Shown here in pieces: positions 8,935-17,159 of a DNA stretch of 64,000 nucleotides. Source of the DNA: Brevibacterium sp. CBA3109 (lineage in GTDB: Bacteria > Actinomycetota > Actinomycetes > Actinomycetales > Brevibacteriaceae); NCBI RefSeq assembly GCF_040256645.1, contig NZ_CP158281.1, positions 1,984,001-2,048,000 on the forward strand, read 5' to 3'. Each line of letters opens with the position of its first letter. The stretch's first letter is position 1. Under the pieces are notes generated by a model. It was not told where the DNA came from and made no database searches. It saw nothing but the letters and a program-made list of their open reading frames with translations. Position numbers and translations under genes: made by a program.

Positions 8935-9918
8935 TCAGCGTTGCCGAGCCAGCCGGCAGACTTCGGAGACGAACCATTCGACCGCATAAACCGGATCACG
9001 GCCTCCGCCCTTGACCGCCTCATCGGCTTCTGCCGCCGCGATCAATGACTGCCCCAGGGCCACTTCGTTCCACCGGCGCACCTCGCGCCGGGCACGGTCG
9101 ACCTGCCAAGGGGCCATCTTCAGTTCTGACGCGAGTTCACCACTCGATCCCGAGGAACCCTGGACCTTGGCCATCCCCCGCAATTTCATCGCAACGGCCG
9201 CCACCAGGGGCACAGGGTCGGAACCGGTCGACAGTGCGTGACGCAGGAGGCTCAGCGCGCTCTTCGCATCGCCCCCGACTGCTGCATCGGCGACCTTGAA
9301 GCCAGTGGCCTCCACCCGACCGCCGTAGTACTGGTCGACGATCGCAGCGGTGATGGTTCCCTCTGTGTCCTCGACGAGCTGGTCGACACCGGCGTTGAGT
9401 TCGGACAGATCAGCCCCGAGCGCAGACATCAGTGCCGCCATCCCGGATTCGTCGATCTGCCTCTTCGCTGCCTTGAACCGGCCTTGGGCGAATTTGGCTC
9501 GGTCGCGCTCGTTCTTCAGCGCCGCCGCATCGACCCGCGGGAACCCGTTGGCTTCGATCTTCTTGACCAGTTTCGCGCCCCGATTCCCTCCGCCGTGAAG
9601 GAGCACCACGACGGCATCGTCATTGGGGTCATCGAGGTAGGTGAGCGCATCTGCGAGGAATGCCTCCGAGCACTTCTCAACACTGTCGACGACGATGAGC
9701 TTCGAGGAGGAGAACAGGGACGGCGAGGCTGCCATGAGCAGCTCTCCGCCTTGGTACCCGGCGGCGTCGAACTCGATCTCCTCCGGATCGGACTTCCGTG
9801 CGGCAGTGACGATCCGATCCTTGGCCATGCGGATGAGCACCGGCTCGTTTCCGGATATCATCACTACGGGCGCGGGCTTCGCGGAACTCCACGGGATCAG
9901 GGTCTTCTTCACTGCCAT
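8935..9918 (-). CDS. holA: DNA polymerase III, delta subunit
   Basis: HolA is the clamp-loader delta subunit that opens the beta sliding clamp. The product is 327 aa, typical for the family. It shows the N-terminal VVMISGNEPVLIRMAKDRIV segment, a Rossmann-like domain with LIVVDSVEKC and VVVLLHGGG, and a helical C-terminal region (AKSALSLLRHAL, AAVAMKLRGMAKVQG, WQVDRARREVRRWNEVALGQSLIAAAEADEAVKGGG). It is the last gene of the comEA-comEC-holA run, 41 bp after comEC, a conserved order in Gram-positive bacteria. Confidence 0.95.
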   Translation of the reverse strand: MAVKKTLIPWSSAKPAPVVMISGNEPVLIRMAKDRIVTAARKSDPEEIEFDAAGYQGGELLMAASPSLFSSSKLIVVDSVEKCSEAFLADALTYLDDPNDDAVVVLLHGGGNRGAKLVKKIEANGFPRVDAAALKNERDRAKFAQGRFKAAKRQIDESGMAALMSALGADLSELNAGVDQLVEDTEGTITAAIVDQYYGGRVEATGFKVADAAVGGDAKSALSLLRHALSTGSDPVPLVAAVAMKLRGMAKVQGSSGSSGELASELKMAPWQVDRARREVRRWNEVALGQSLIAAAEADEAVKGGGRDPVYAVEWFVSEVCRLARQR

Positions 9919-9959
9919 GGCCCAAGCCTATCGTCAGCCGCGGACACGATGCGCGGCAG

Positions 9960-12194
9960 TCAACCGACATGACCATCACAGCTGCGTCCTGTGCTGTACT
10001 GTGCGTTCGCATAGACGGCGATGGTGCCGCAGAGGTCGGTGCTCAGGACCGGGACGGGACCGAAGGCTCGTTGGGCCCGGGGCGTGGGATGACCGTAGCT
10101 GTTCTCCCCCACGGAGATCACTCCGAGGCGAGCGCCTGCGGCTGTGAAGAAGCCCTCCGACAGGTCGGAGGAGCCGTGGTGGGGAGCGATGAGCACATCG
10201 ACGGGGTCAAGATTCTGGGCCACGATGTACTGCTCATCCGCACCGATGTCGCCGGGGACCAGGTAGCTCAGTCCGTTCTGTTGAACCCTGAGGACCAGAG
10301 AGTCCTCGTTGCGGACTTCGGTCCCCTCCATCTCCTTCGCAGGCGGCCAGAGCACCTCAATCCGGGCCCCACCGGCGTCGAATGTGCGTCCACGTGCTGT
10401 GGGGACCACCTCGGCGCCGGTGTCCTCGACAATGCCGCGCACCTCGTCTCCCCCACTGACGTTGGCGGACACCCACAGTTGGTGCAGGGTCCGAGACCAT
10501 GTGGTTCCGGCATACCCGGCGCTGTGATCGGCGTCGAAATGGGAGATGACGAGGTCGAATTCCTCAATCCCGCCGTCGTCAAGGCACACGTCGACGGGCT
10601 TCGGGTCCTTCCCTGTGTCGACGACGAGCCCACGACCCTCGCCGAGGTTGATCAGCGTTGCCGAGCCCTGCCCCACATCGCAGATCATCACCAACCAGTC
10701 ATGCGCCGGTGGCTTCGTCCGGCCGACGACGATGATCAGTGCGCTCAGACAGATGCAGAGGACGACTGCTGGAACTCCCCACAGCTGTCTGCGGACTATC
10801 AGCCAGGTGCCTGCGGCCAGCACGACGAGGAGCCCGAGCGCGACCAGTGTCCCCCAGGGTGGTTCCGGCCAGTCGAGGGCGGCTCCGGGTAGTCCCGCAC
10901 AGACCCTGGCCACGGCGACGATCCACCATGCGCACAGCGAACCGAGCCATGCGGGGAGCTGAGCACACCACAGCAGTCCGGGGACACCGACGAGCCCGAG
11001 GCCACCGCAGACCAGCGACAGGAACCCGAGAACCGTGGCCGGCAGAACTGCGGGTGCGGCCAGGGCATTGGCCGCCACCGACCACAGCCCGATCCGGGGG
11101 TCGATCGCCACGAGCACTGGTGTGCACGCCAGCTGGGCGACCAGGGGCACGAGGAGGGCACTGATGACAATGGCGGGGACCAGCGACAGCCGCGTGCTCA
11201 GAAGCCGCAGAATGATCGGAACGATGAACATGATTGCGGCAGTTGAGACGACGGAGAGAACGAATCCCACCGAGGTCGCCAGTACGGGTACCACACTGAG
11301 CAGGATGCACACGGTCGAGCTCATCACCGCCACCGGTGAGATCCCTCCCCCGCGCAGGAAGACGAGGGCAACCGCGATGGCCATTCCCGCCGCGCGGATG
11401 GCGCTGGGTTCGAATCCGACCACGAACACATACCCCACGCAGGTGAGCACCCCGACGGAGACGCGGATTCTGGGACCGGCCCGACACAGCCCTGCAAGCA
11501 GTCCGGCGCCGAGGCTGACGATCGTGACATTGCTGCCTGAAACGGCAGAAATGTGAGTCAGGGACACCGCGCGCATGTCGTCTTCCATCCGTGCATCCTG
11601 AGGCTCGGTGTCGCCGACTACGAGCCCTGGCAACAGTGCACCGCCGCTGTGTCCTGAGGCCAGGGAATCATGCCGCAGCTGCATGCGCAGGTCCCCGCGC
11701 CACTGCCACAGGGTGTTCGGTTCGAGGAGGATCCTCGCATCGCTGCTGCTGATGCGGATGTCCTCGAGATGGTCCGTACGCATAGACACGTGCGAACCTT
11801 CGGGTGGGGCGGAGGGACTGAGCACCTCGGTGGCACCGGTTGAGGTCAGCACCGTCAGTCGAGACCACCCCGATGCCCCCGGTTGGCTGTGACCGACCAC
11901 GATGCCCTCCACTTCGGTGACTTCCCCAGTTCCACTCACGGCACAGAGCATGGTGGTCTGCACCGTGAGCAGGCAAGCGAACACGATGAGGAACACCCCG
12001 AGGTGATGGTGTCTGCGCAGGCAGAGGAAGCCGAGGCCGACAAGCATTGGGGCGCCAAGCAGCGACCATAATCCGGGTGCCAGCAGCGCGGTGATCCACA
12101 GGCCCAGCGCACATATGGACAGGCGGACAGATCCGGGCCAGACCTTCGCAGCCGAGGCCACCCAGCCGACTCCGACCCTCCACCGATCTCTCAC
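9960..12194 (-). CDS. comEC: ComEC/Rec2 DNA uptake channel protein
   Basis: ComEC forms the inner-membrane channel for single-stranded DNA in natural transformation. The predicted product is about 744 aa. The N-terminal part is hydrophobic with a DUF4131-like segment. The competence domain contains SLTHISAVSGSNVTIVSLGAGLL and a long series of membrane helices. The C-terminal metallo-beta-lactamase-like domain has DVGQGSATLI, the HFDADHS metal motif, and IAPHHGSSD. The start is uncertain: GTG 12194 is used here and GTG 12161 is an alternative with a GGAG nearby. The frame stays open into comEA up to 12332, but that overlap looks non-coding. Transformation in this organism is not shown by the sequence. 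Confidence 0.9.
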   Translation of the reverse strand: MRDRWRVGVGWVASAAKVWPGSVRLSICALGLWITALLAPGLWSLLGAPMLVGLGFLCLRRHHHLGVFLIVFACLLTVQTTMLCAVSGTGEVTEVEGIVVGHSQPGASGWSRLTVLTSTGATEVLSPSAPPEGSHVSMRTDHLEDIRISSSDARILLEPNTLWQWRGDLRMQLRHDSLASGHSGGALLPGLVVGDTEPQDARMEDDMRAVSLTHISAVSGSNVTIVSLGAGLLAGLCRAGPRIRVSVGVLTCVGYVFVVGFEPSAIRAAGMAIAVALVFLRGGGISPVAVMSSTVCILLSVVPVLATSVGFVLSVVSTAAIMFIVPIILRLLSTRLSLVPAIVISALLVPLVAQLACTPVLVAIDPRIGLWSVAANALAAPAVLPATVLGFLSLVCGGLGLVGVPGLLWCAQLPAWLGSLCAWWIVAVARVCAGLPGAALDWPEPPWGTLVALGLLVVLAAGTWLIVRRQLWGVPAVVLCICLSALIIVVGRTKPPAHDWLVMICDVGQGSATLINLGEGRGLVVDTGKDPKPVDVCLDDGGIEEFDLVISHFDADHSAGYAGTTWSRTLHQLWVSANVSGGDEVRGIVEDTGAEVVPTARGRTFDAGGARIEVLWPPAKEMEGTEVRNEDSLVLRVQQNGLSYLVPGDIGADEQYIVAQNLDPVDVLIAPHHGSSDLSEGFFTAAGARLGVISVGENSYGHPTPRAQRAFGPVPVLSTDLCGTIAVYANAQYSTGRSCDGHVG

Positions 12195-12234
12195 GCACTG
12201 AGTCGTCGACCGAGAGGCTCTGCCTCGCTGGGCC

Positions 12235-13095
12235 CTACCCGACCCAGACACGGTCTTTGAGGCTCTCGAATGTCTTGGGTCCGATGCCCTGGACAAGCAG
12301 CAGATCCTCGACGCTTGTGTAGGGCTGCTCATTCCGGTGGGCGATGATCGCCTCCGCGGTCACCGGTCCGACTCCCGGCAGTGTCTCCAGGGTCGTGAGG
12401 TCAGCGGTGTTGAGATCCACCTTTGCGCTCGGGTTCGGGTCTGGCCCCTCACCGCCGGATGCGCCCGCTGCGCTGTCTCCCGCGCCGCCGGGCCCTGCTC
12501 CCCCTGCTGCGTTCGATGCGGGGTTGTCGGAATCAGCCCGACCGGGTTCTGGTTCCTCACCGCGAGCGGGGATGTGGATCTGCTCACCGTCTTGGAGGAC
12601 GCGGGCGAGGTTGATCGCCTCCGCATCAGCGTGTTCCTTCAGTCCGCCGGCTGCCTCCACTGCGTCCTGAACCCGGGCACCGGCGGTCAGACTCACAACG
12701 GAGGGTCTGTGCACCGCTCCGGTGACATGGACGACGACCCGGCCTGGTTCGGCACTCTGGGTCGCAGACGTGGCCTCGGCCTCTGCATCTTGGCCCTGTC
12801 CCGGCGCCGCTCCTGTCCGCGTCGCAGTCGTGCCTGCCCCTCCTTCGGCAGAACCCACCTGTTCTTCGGTGGCGGCGTGCTGCGGGGCTGGCCGGAAGAG
12901 GAGGAAGGCGATGACGAGCACAGCAATGGTTGCGACCGCCATTGCCACGAGGATGGGCAGGCGCACTCGGCGCGGCTCAACCGGTTCTGCCTCGCCTTCG
13001 CTGTCGCTTCCGAAGACGTCTCCCGGGACCCATCCGCCGCGTTCGGCGCTGGAATTGATGAGGCCTGCGAAGCGATCATCGGGAGAGACAGCCAT
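12235..13095 (-). CDS. comEA: ComEA family DNA-binding protein
   Basis: ComEA binds incoming double-stranded DNA at the cell surface and hands it to ComEC. The 286-aa protein has an acidic cytoplasmic N-terminus and one membrane helix near residues 47-68 (ILVAMAVATIAVLVIAFLLF). A Pro/Ala/Glu-rich spacer follows. Next is an SLBB-like domain (VVVHVTGAVHRPSVVSLTAG), a Gly/Ala-rich linker, and two C-terminal helix-hairpin-helix motifs (VDLNTADLTTLETLPGVGPV and VEDLLLVQGIGPKTFESL). The order SLBB then HhH is the usual Gram-positive ComEA layout. It precedes comEC by 40 bp. The region upstream carries a pair of direct repeats (13165-13215). Confidence 0.93.
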   Translation of the reverse strand: MAVSPDDRFAGLINSSAERGGWVPGDVFGSDSEGEAEPVEPRRVRLPILVAMAVATIAVLVIAFLLFRPAPQHAATEEQVGSAEGGAGTTATRTGAAPGQGQDAEAEATSATQSAEPGRVVVHVTGAVHRPSVVSLTAGARVQDAVEAAGGLKEHADAEAINLARVLQDGEQIHIPARGEEPEPGRADSDNPASNAAGGAGPGGAGDSAAGASGGEGPDPNPSAKVDLNTADLTTLETLPGVGPVTAEAIIAHRNEQPYTSVEDLLLVQGIGPKTFESLKDRVWVG

Positions 13096-13164
13096 GTCGA
13101 CAAGCTATGACCGATTGCACCGACCACACCAGAGCCGAAATATCGCCTGTGGAAACCGTGCGAG

Positions 13165-13215
13165 CGTCCACAGGTCGAACGCACATGAGTCGCCCGCTCG
13201 TCCACAGTTCGACGC
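13165..13215. repeat. Pair of imperfect direct repeats upstream of comEA
   Basis: Two related 17-18 bp elements, CGTCCACAGGTCGAACGC at 13165-13182 and CGTCCACAGTTCGACGC at 13199-13215, lie 34 bp apart (about three helical turns) and 70-120 bp upstream of the comEA start. They could be regulator half-sites. The shared GTCCACA recalls part of a DnaA box, but lacks the leading TT. Confidence 0.5.
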
Positions 13216-13316
13216 CCACAAGTGATACCGGACGCACGGATTCGACGGTCGACGCGGGTCAGCGGCGAGCAGTTCAGATCAACGAGGTTCGACGCGGCGG
13301 AGGTCGAGGGTGGAGC

Positions 13317-14192
13317 TCAGGGCCTGGTCTGGACCGTGATTCCGATCGTGCCGGATCCGACGTGGGCGGTGATGATGGCCGACAAGGTTCGAAACGTCGT
13401 CGGCAGACCGGCGGCTTCGATCTTCTCGCGCAGCGAGACCACATCGGGATGGTCGGGCTCACCGTCCGCGTGCTGGATCTCCACGTACACATCCTGCTCA
13501 TCGGCGGCGATCTCTGCCGCGGCCTCACCAGCCAGCGCAACCATGCGCTCAAGCGCCTTCGCTCGGGTCCTGACCCTGGCGACGGGAGCCACGACACCAG
13601 CGCTGAGTCCGAGCACCGGGACGATCTGCAGGGCCCGGCCCAGCAACGAGGACGCGGCACCGATGCGACCGCCTCGGCGCAGATGTTCCAAGGTCTCCGG
13701 TGCGAATGCGGTTCGGGTCTCGCCAGCGCACCAGTCGGCGACAGTTCCGGCGATCGATGCCACGTCGTGTCCGTGGCCGATCCCGGCGGCCGCGATCGAT
13801 AGAGCACCTGCGAGTCCGGCCGAGGTGGTCCGAGAGTCGACGACGTTGATCAGCGACTCCTCGCTCTGAGCTGCAGCGACGGCCGAGTCCCGGGTCCCGG
13901 AGAGCTCACCCGACATGGTCACAGCGATGATCGCCTCAGCACCATGATCAAGAAGCGTCGAATAGGCATTCGAGAACTGGGCTGGTGTCGCCATAGAAGT
14001 CGACACCTCAACACCCTCGTCCATCTTCTGGCACAGGTCTCCCGGGTCAAGCTCCCCGTCGGTGAAGGCGACCCCTCCGACGAGGATTGTCAGGGGAACG
14101 ACGGCGAAGAGGTCACCGGTGATCTCACGCAGCGTCATCTTCTCGGTATCCGACAGCTGTGCCGTCGAATCGGTGACCAGGCCAATCCTCAT
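13317..14192 (-). CDS. DegV family fatty-acid-binding protein
   Basis: DegV/FakB proteins bind single fatty acids; in Firmicutes FakB presents them to the kinase FakA. The product is about 291 aa. It begins RIGLVTDSTAQL with the family's D-S-T/S motif, continues with VPLTILVGG and DGELDPGDLCQKM, and has TSMATPAQF, the fatty-acid pocket region, and INVVDSRTTSAGLAG. No fakA is visible in the window, so the partner is unknown. The ATG at 14192 overlaps the upstream ugd stop codon as ATGA, showing translational coupling. Confidence 0.93.
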   Translation of the reverse strand: MRIGLVTDSTAQLSDTEKMTLREITGDLFAVVPLTILVGGVAFTDGELDPGDLCQKMDEGVEVSTSMATPAQFSNAYSTLLDHGAEAIIAVTMSGELSGTRDSAVAAAQSEESLINVVDSRTTSAGLAGALSIAAAGIGHGHDVASIAGTVADWCAGETRTAFAPETLEHLRRGGRIGAASSLLGRALQIVPVLGLSAGVVAPVARVRTRAKALERMVALAGEAAAEIAADEQDVYVEIQHADGEPDHPDVVSLREKIEAAGLPTTFRTLSAIITAHVGSGTIGITVQTRP

Positions 14193-15496
14193 GGACGGCC
14201 CAGAGCCCGATATGTCCAACCAGCCGAACGCCACACCTGCGGTGTCAGAACATTCCTGCCATCGATGAGGACCTTGCCAGCCACCAGCGATGCCGTGGCC
14301 ACCGGATCAAGATCCCGGTACTCGGGCCACTCCGTCAGCAGCAGCACAGCATCTGCACCCGACAGAGCCTGCGATGCATCAGCCACATAGTCCAGTTCGG
14401 GAAAGGCCTTCGCCGCATTGTCGATCGCCTGCGGATCCGTCACCGTCACCACACCGCCCTGTGTCGCGATCAGCCGCGCCACCGCCAGAGCAGGCGAATC
14501 CCGAACATCATCACTGTTGGGTTTGAACGCAGCTCCGAGGACCGTGATCTTCTTCCCGATGAACGATCCGTCTAAGGTGTCCCGGGCAATGTCGACCATG
14601 CGCACACGCCGACGCATATTGATCGAATCGATCTCCCGCAGGAACGCCACCGCCTGATCGGCACCCAACTCACCAGCACGAGCCATGAACGCACGGATGT
14701 CCTTGGGCAGACACCCACCGCCGAAGCCGAGTCCCGCGTTGAGGAACTTCCGTCCGATGCGATCATCCATCCCGATCGCATCCGCCAGCTGGGTCACGTC
14801 CGCACCAGAAGCCTCACACAGCTCAGCCATTGCATTGATGAACGAGATCTTCGTGGCCAAGAACGAGTTCGCGGCAGTCTTGACCAGCTCGGCCGTCGCG
14901 AAGTCCGTGACCATGCGCGGCGTCTGCTCCGCCAGCATCGGCCCATACACTTCGTCGAGGACCGCCGTGGCCTGTTCACCGGCCTCACCTTCGGCAACGC
15001 CGTAGACCAGACGATTCGGGTGCAGTGTGTCCTCGACGGCATGGCCCTCACGCAGGAACTCCGGATTCCACATCAGACTTGCCCCCGTGGGAACCAGAAC
15101 AGCAGCCAGACGTTCGGCAGTACCGACTGGAACAGTGGACTTACCCACAACCACCGACGACGAAGTCAGATGGGGAACCAGCGAATCCACAGCAGCATCG
15201 ACGTACGTGACATCGGCTGCGAACTCCCCCGGCTTCTGCGGAGTCCCGACACACACAAAATGGATCGCCGCGTCCGCGACACGCGAGACATCGGTGGTGA
15301 ACTCGAGACTGCCGAGATTCTGACCCTTCACCAGCAATCCACTCAGCCCCGGCTCGAAGAAGGACGGCCGACCAGAGGTCAGCGCAGCAACCTTGTCTGC
15401 ATCGACGTCGACACCAACGACCTCGTGTCCCAGTGATGCCATAGCCGCCGCGTGAACAGCGCCCAGGTAACCGCAACCGATGACTGAAATCTTCAA
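14189..15496 (-). CDS. UDP-glucose/GDP-mannose dehydrogenase family protein
   Basis: NAD-dependent sugar-nucleotide dehydrogenase, most likely UDP-glucose 6-dehydrogenase, which makes UDP-glucuronate for envelope polysaccharides. The 435-aa protein has the N-terminal Rossmann motif VIGCGYLGAVHAAAMA, VCVGTPQ, GKSTVPVGTAE, the substrate segment NPEFLREGHAV, the catalytic cysteine at about residue 262 in GFGGGCLPKD, and the C-terminal domain starting VLGAAFKPNSDDVRDSPAL. All expected residues are present. It overlaps degV by 4 bp. No glycosyltransferase genes lie nearby, so the polysaccharide served is unknown. Confidence 0.93.
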   Translation of the reverse strand: MKISVIGCGYLGAVHAAAMASLGHEVVGVDVDADKVAALTSGRPSFFEPGLSGLLVKGQNLGSLEFTTDVSRVADAAIHFVCVGTPQKPGEFAADVTYVDAAVDSLVPHLTSSSVVVGKSTVPVGTAERLAAVLVPTGASLMWNPEFLREGHAVEDTLHPNRLVYGVAEGEAGEQATAVLDEVYGPMLAEQTPRMVTDFATAELVKTAANSFLATKISFINAMAELCEASGADVTQLADAIGMDDRIGRKFLNAGLGFGGGCLPKDIRAFMARAGELGADQAVAFLREIDSINMRRRVRMVDIARDTLDGSFIGKKITVLGAAFKPNSDDVRDSPALAVARLIATQGGVVTVTDPQAIDNAAKAFPELDYVADASQALSGADAVLLLTEWPEYRDLDPVATASLVAGKVLIDGRNVLTPQVWRSAGWTYRALGRP

Positions 15497-15590
15497 CCCG
15501 TGTTCTCCCTGCTTCGTCCCGGCATTTCAGCCACACTATATGCCACTAGGTTCCACGATATCTGCAGGTTGAAACAGTACCCTTGGAAAT

Positions 15591-16286
15591 GTGAAGCGTT
15601 TCTTGGATTTCCTGACCAACTCACCGGCGGCGGTGACATTCGCGGTGCTCAGCGTGCTGGGCATCGTGATCTTCGCTGTGCCCGGACTGCATCCGTTCGC
15701 CTGGATCACCGGCCTGATTCTGTGCCTGGGAGTCATCGTCGCCTTGCTCATGTTCCATGGTGAGTGGCGGCGGGCGCAGATACAGATCGATTCCCTGCGC
15801 CAGTTGCTGAGCACTGAGCGCGGGCGTCTCGACACGTTGGGGCTGACCCCCGTCGACGAAGAGGTCACCGCGTTGCCCGACGAAGAGCGAGCACGGCGGA
15901 TCCTGGGCCTGCTCCCGGATTCTGCCGGCCTGGTGCAGTCGCTGCGTCTTGATGCGACCTACGGGACGCTCGACGTCGACGAGCTCGAGCCGCTGCACAC
16001 CTTCAGGAAGGAATTCTCGAAGTCCAGCTTCGACAACCCACGTTCCCACACCGCGTTCATGAATCTCTACCGCGCGGCCGAGGCTCTGTCGATCTGGGTG
16101 AACGAAGAGACACGGCAGCTCGCGGACGATAAGACGAAGCGAGAGATCCGTCCCGGAGACTCCCGCAAGGGCGGCTGGAGAGAGTACACGGAGGCACGCA
16201 GCCGCGGCGAGAGCCTGGGCGCCAGGTTCGTCTCCGCCCGGTGGGAATTCAACCAGACAGCGTTGGAACTCGGACTCGTCGCCTGA
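15591..16286 (+). CDS. Hypothetical membrane protein with coiled-coil
   Basis: I do not recognise this 231-aa protein. Two hydrophobic segments near residues 12-32 and 37-55 form a hairpin anchor. They are followed by an Arg/Gln/Glu-rich helix (EWRRAQIQIDSLRQLLSTERGRLDTL) that looks like a short coiled coil. The C-terminal 130 residues look soluble and mixed alpha, with FRKEFSKSSFDNPRSHTAFM and NLYRAAEALSIWVNEETRQ. It starts with GTG 15591. It is divergent from ugd and convergent with nadE (6 bp apart), so it is likely its own transcription unit. The soluble part suggests a single folded domain facing the cytoplasm. Confidence 0.75.
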   Translation: MKRFLDFLTNSPAAVTFAVLSVLGIVIFAVPGLHPFAWITGLILCLGVIVALLMFHGEWRRAQIQIDSLRQLLSTERGRLDTLGLTPVDEEVTALPDEERARRILGLLPDSAGLVQSLRLDATYGTLDVDELEPLHTFRKEFSKSSFDNPRSHTAFMNLYRAAEALSIWVNEETRQLADDKTKREIRPGDSRKGGWREYTEARSRGESLGARFVSARWEFNQTALELGLVA

Positions 16287-16292
16287 ACGAAG

Positions 16293-17126
16293 TCAGTGCC
16301 GGATCCACCACGAATCGGTCGGGGTCACCGGGGTCCGACGTTTGTGTTCGGAGGCACGGTACTTCTCGACGAGTACTGCAGCGGCAGCCTCATCGATGTC
16401 TTTGCCCTCGAGGAAGTCGTCGATCTGGTCGTAGCTGAGGCCCAGTGACGACTCATCGGTCTGGCCCGGATCATCATCGAGCAGATCCGCTGTCGGAACC
16501 TTTCGCACCAGATGATCGGGGGCGCCGAGGTGGTCCAGCAGTGCTCGACCCTGCCGCTTGTTCAGTCCGGCCAACGGCACCACATCGGCGGCACCGTCAC
16601 CGAACTTGGTGAAGAAACCAGTCACGGCCTCAGCGGCATGATCGGTACCCGCGACGAGGAGCCGCTTCTCCCCCGCCAGCTCGAATTGAGCGACCATTCG
16701 CATCCGTGCCTTGACGTTTCCCTTGCCGAAGTCGGTGATGGCGTCTCCGGTGGCGTTCTCATATTCAGCCGCCGCCGCGTCGGTGACCGAACCGATGTTG
16801 ATGACGATTTCGTGGTCGGCTCGGATGAATTCCATCGCAGCCTGAGCATCACTCTCATCGGTCTGAATGTGATGCGGCAGGCGGACCGCCCAGAATTCGG
16901 CGCCAGCGCCCCGCCTGCGCAGCTCTTCGACCGCCAACTGACACAGTCGTCCGGCCAGAGTTGAATCCTGCCCACCGCTGATCCCCAAGGCCAGGCCTTT
17001 GACGCCGGTGGTCAGGATGTAGTCGGCAAGGAACTCGACGCGACGAGCGACTTCCGTTCCCGGATCTATTGTCGGTCTCACGCCCAAGGTGAGCCGGATC
17101 TCATCCCGTGTGGCTTCGATTGACAT
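16293..17126 (-). CDS. nadE: Ammonia-dependent NAD+ synthetase
   Basis: NadE amidates nicotinic acid adenine dinucleotide to NAD+ using ATP and ammonia. The 277-aa length and the absence of a nitrilase domain identify the short, ammonia-dependent form. The P-loop SGGQDS is at residues 50-55. Other conserved parts are VRLPHHIQTDESDAQAA, GNVKARMRM, VAGTDHAAEAVTGFFTKFGDG, LAGLNKRQGR and PTADLLDDDPGQTDES. These all fit the E. coli/Bacillus NadE type. The gene lies 33 bp downstream of leuS on the same strand. Confidence 0.96.
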   Translation of the reverse strand: MSIEATRDEIRLTLGVRPTIDPGTEVARRVEFLADYILTTGVKGLALGISGGQDSTLAGRLCQLAVEELRRRGAGAEFWAVRLPHHIQTDESDAQAAMEFIRADHEIVINIGSVTDAAAAEYENATGDAITDFGKGNVKARMRMVAQFELAGEKRLLVAGTDHAAEAVTGFFTKFGDGAADVVPLAGLNKRQGRALLDHLGAPDHLVRKVPTADLLDDDPGQTDESSLGLSYDQIDDFLEGKDIDEAAAAVLVEKYRASEHKRRTPVTPTDSWWIRH

Positions 17127-17159
17127 ATGTACTCAACCCTTCCGGGCAGACGCCGTGTC

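Noticed and set aside
12195..12332. N-terminal extension of comEC into comEA
   Set aside because: It overlaps the conserved HhH-coding end of comEA and the extra residues look non-coding; a start near 12194 or 12161 is more likely.
13165..13215. DnaA boxes upstream of comEA
   Set aside because: The GTCCACA core lacks the leading TT of TTGTCCACA or TTATCCACA, and there are only two copies with no origin context.
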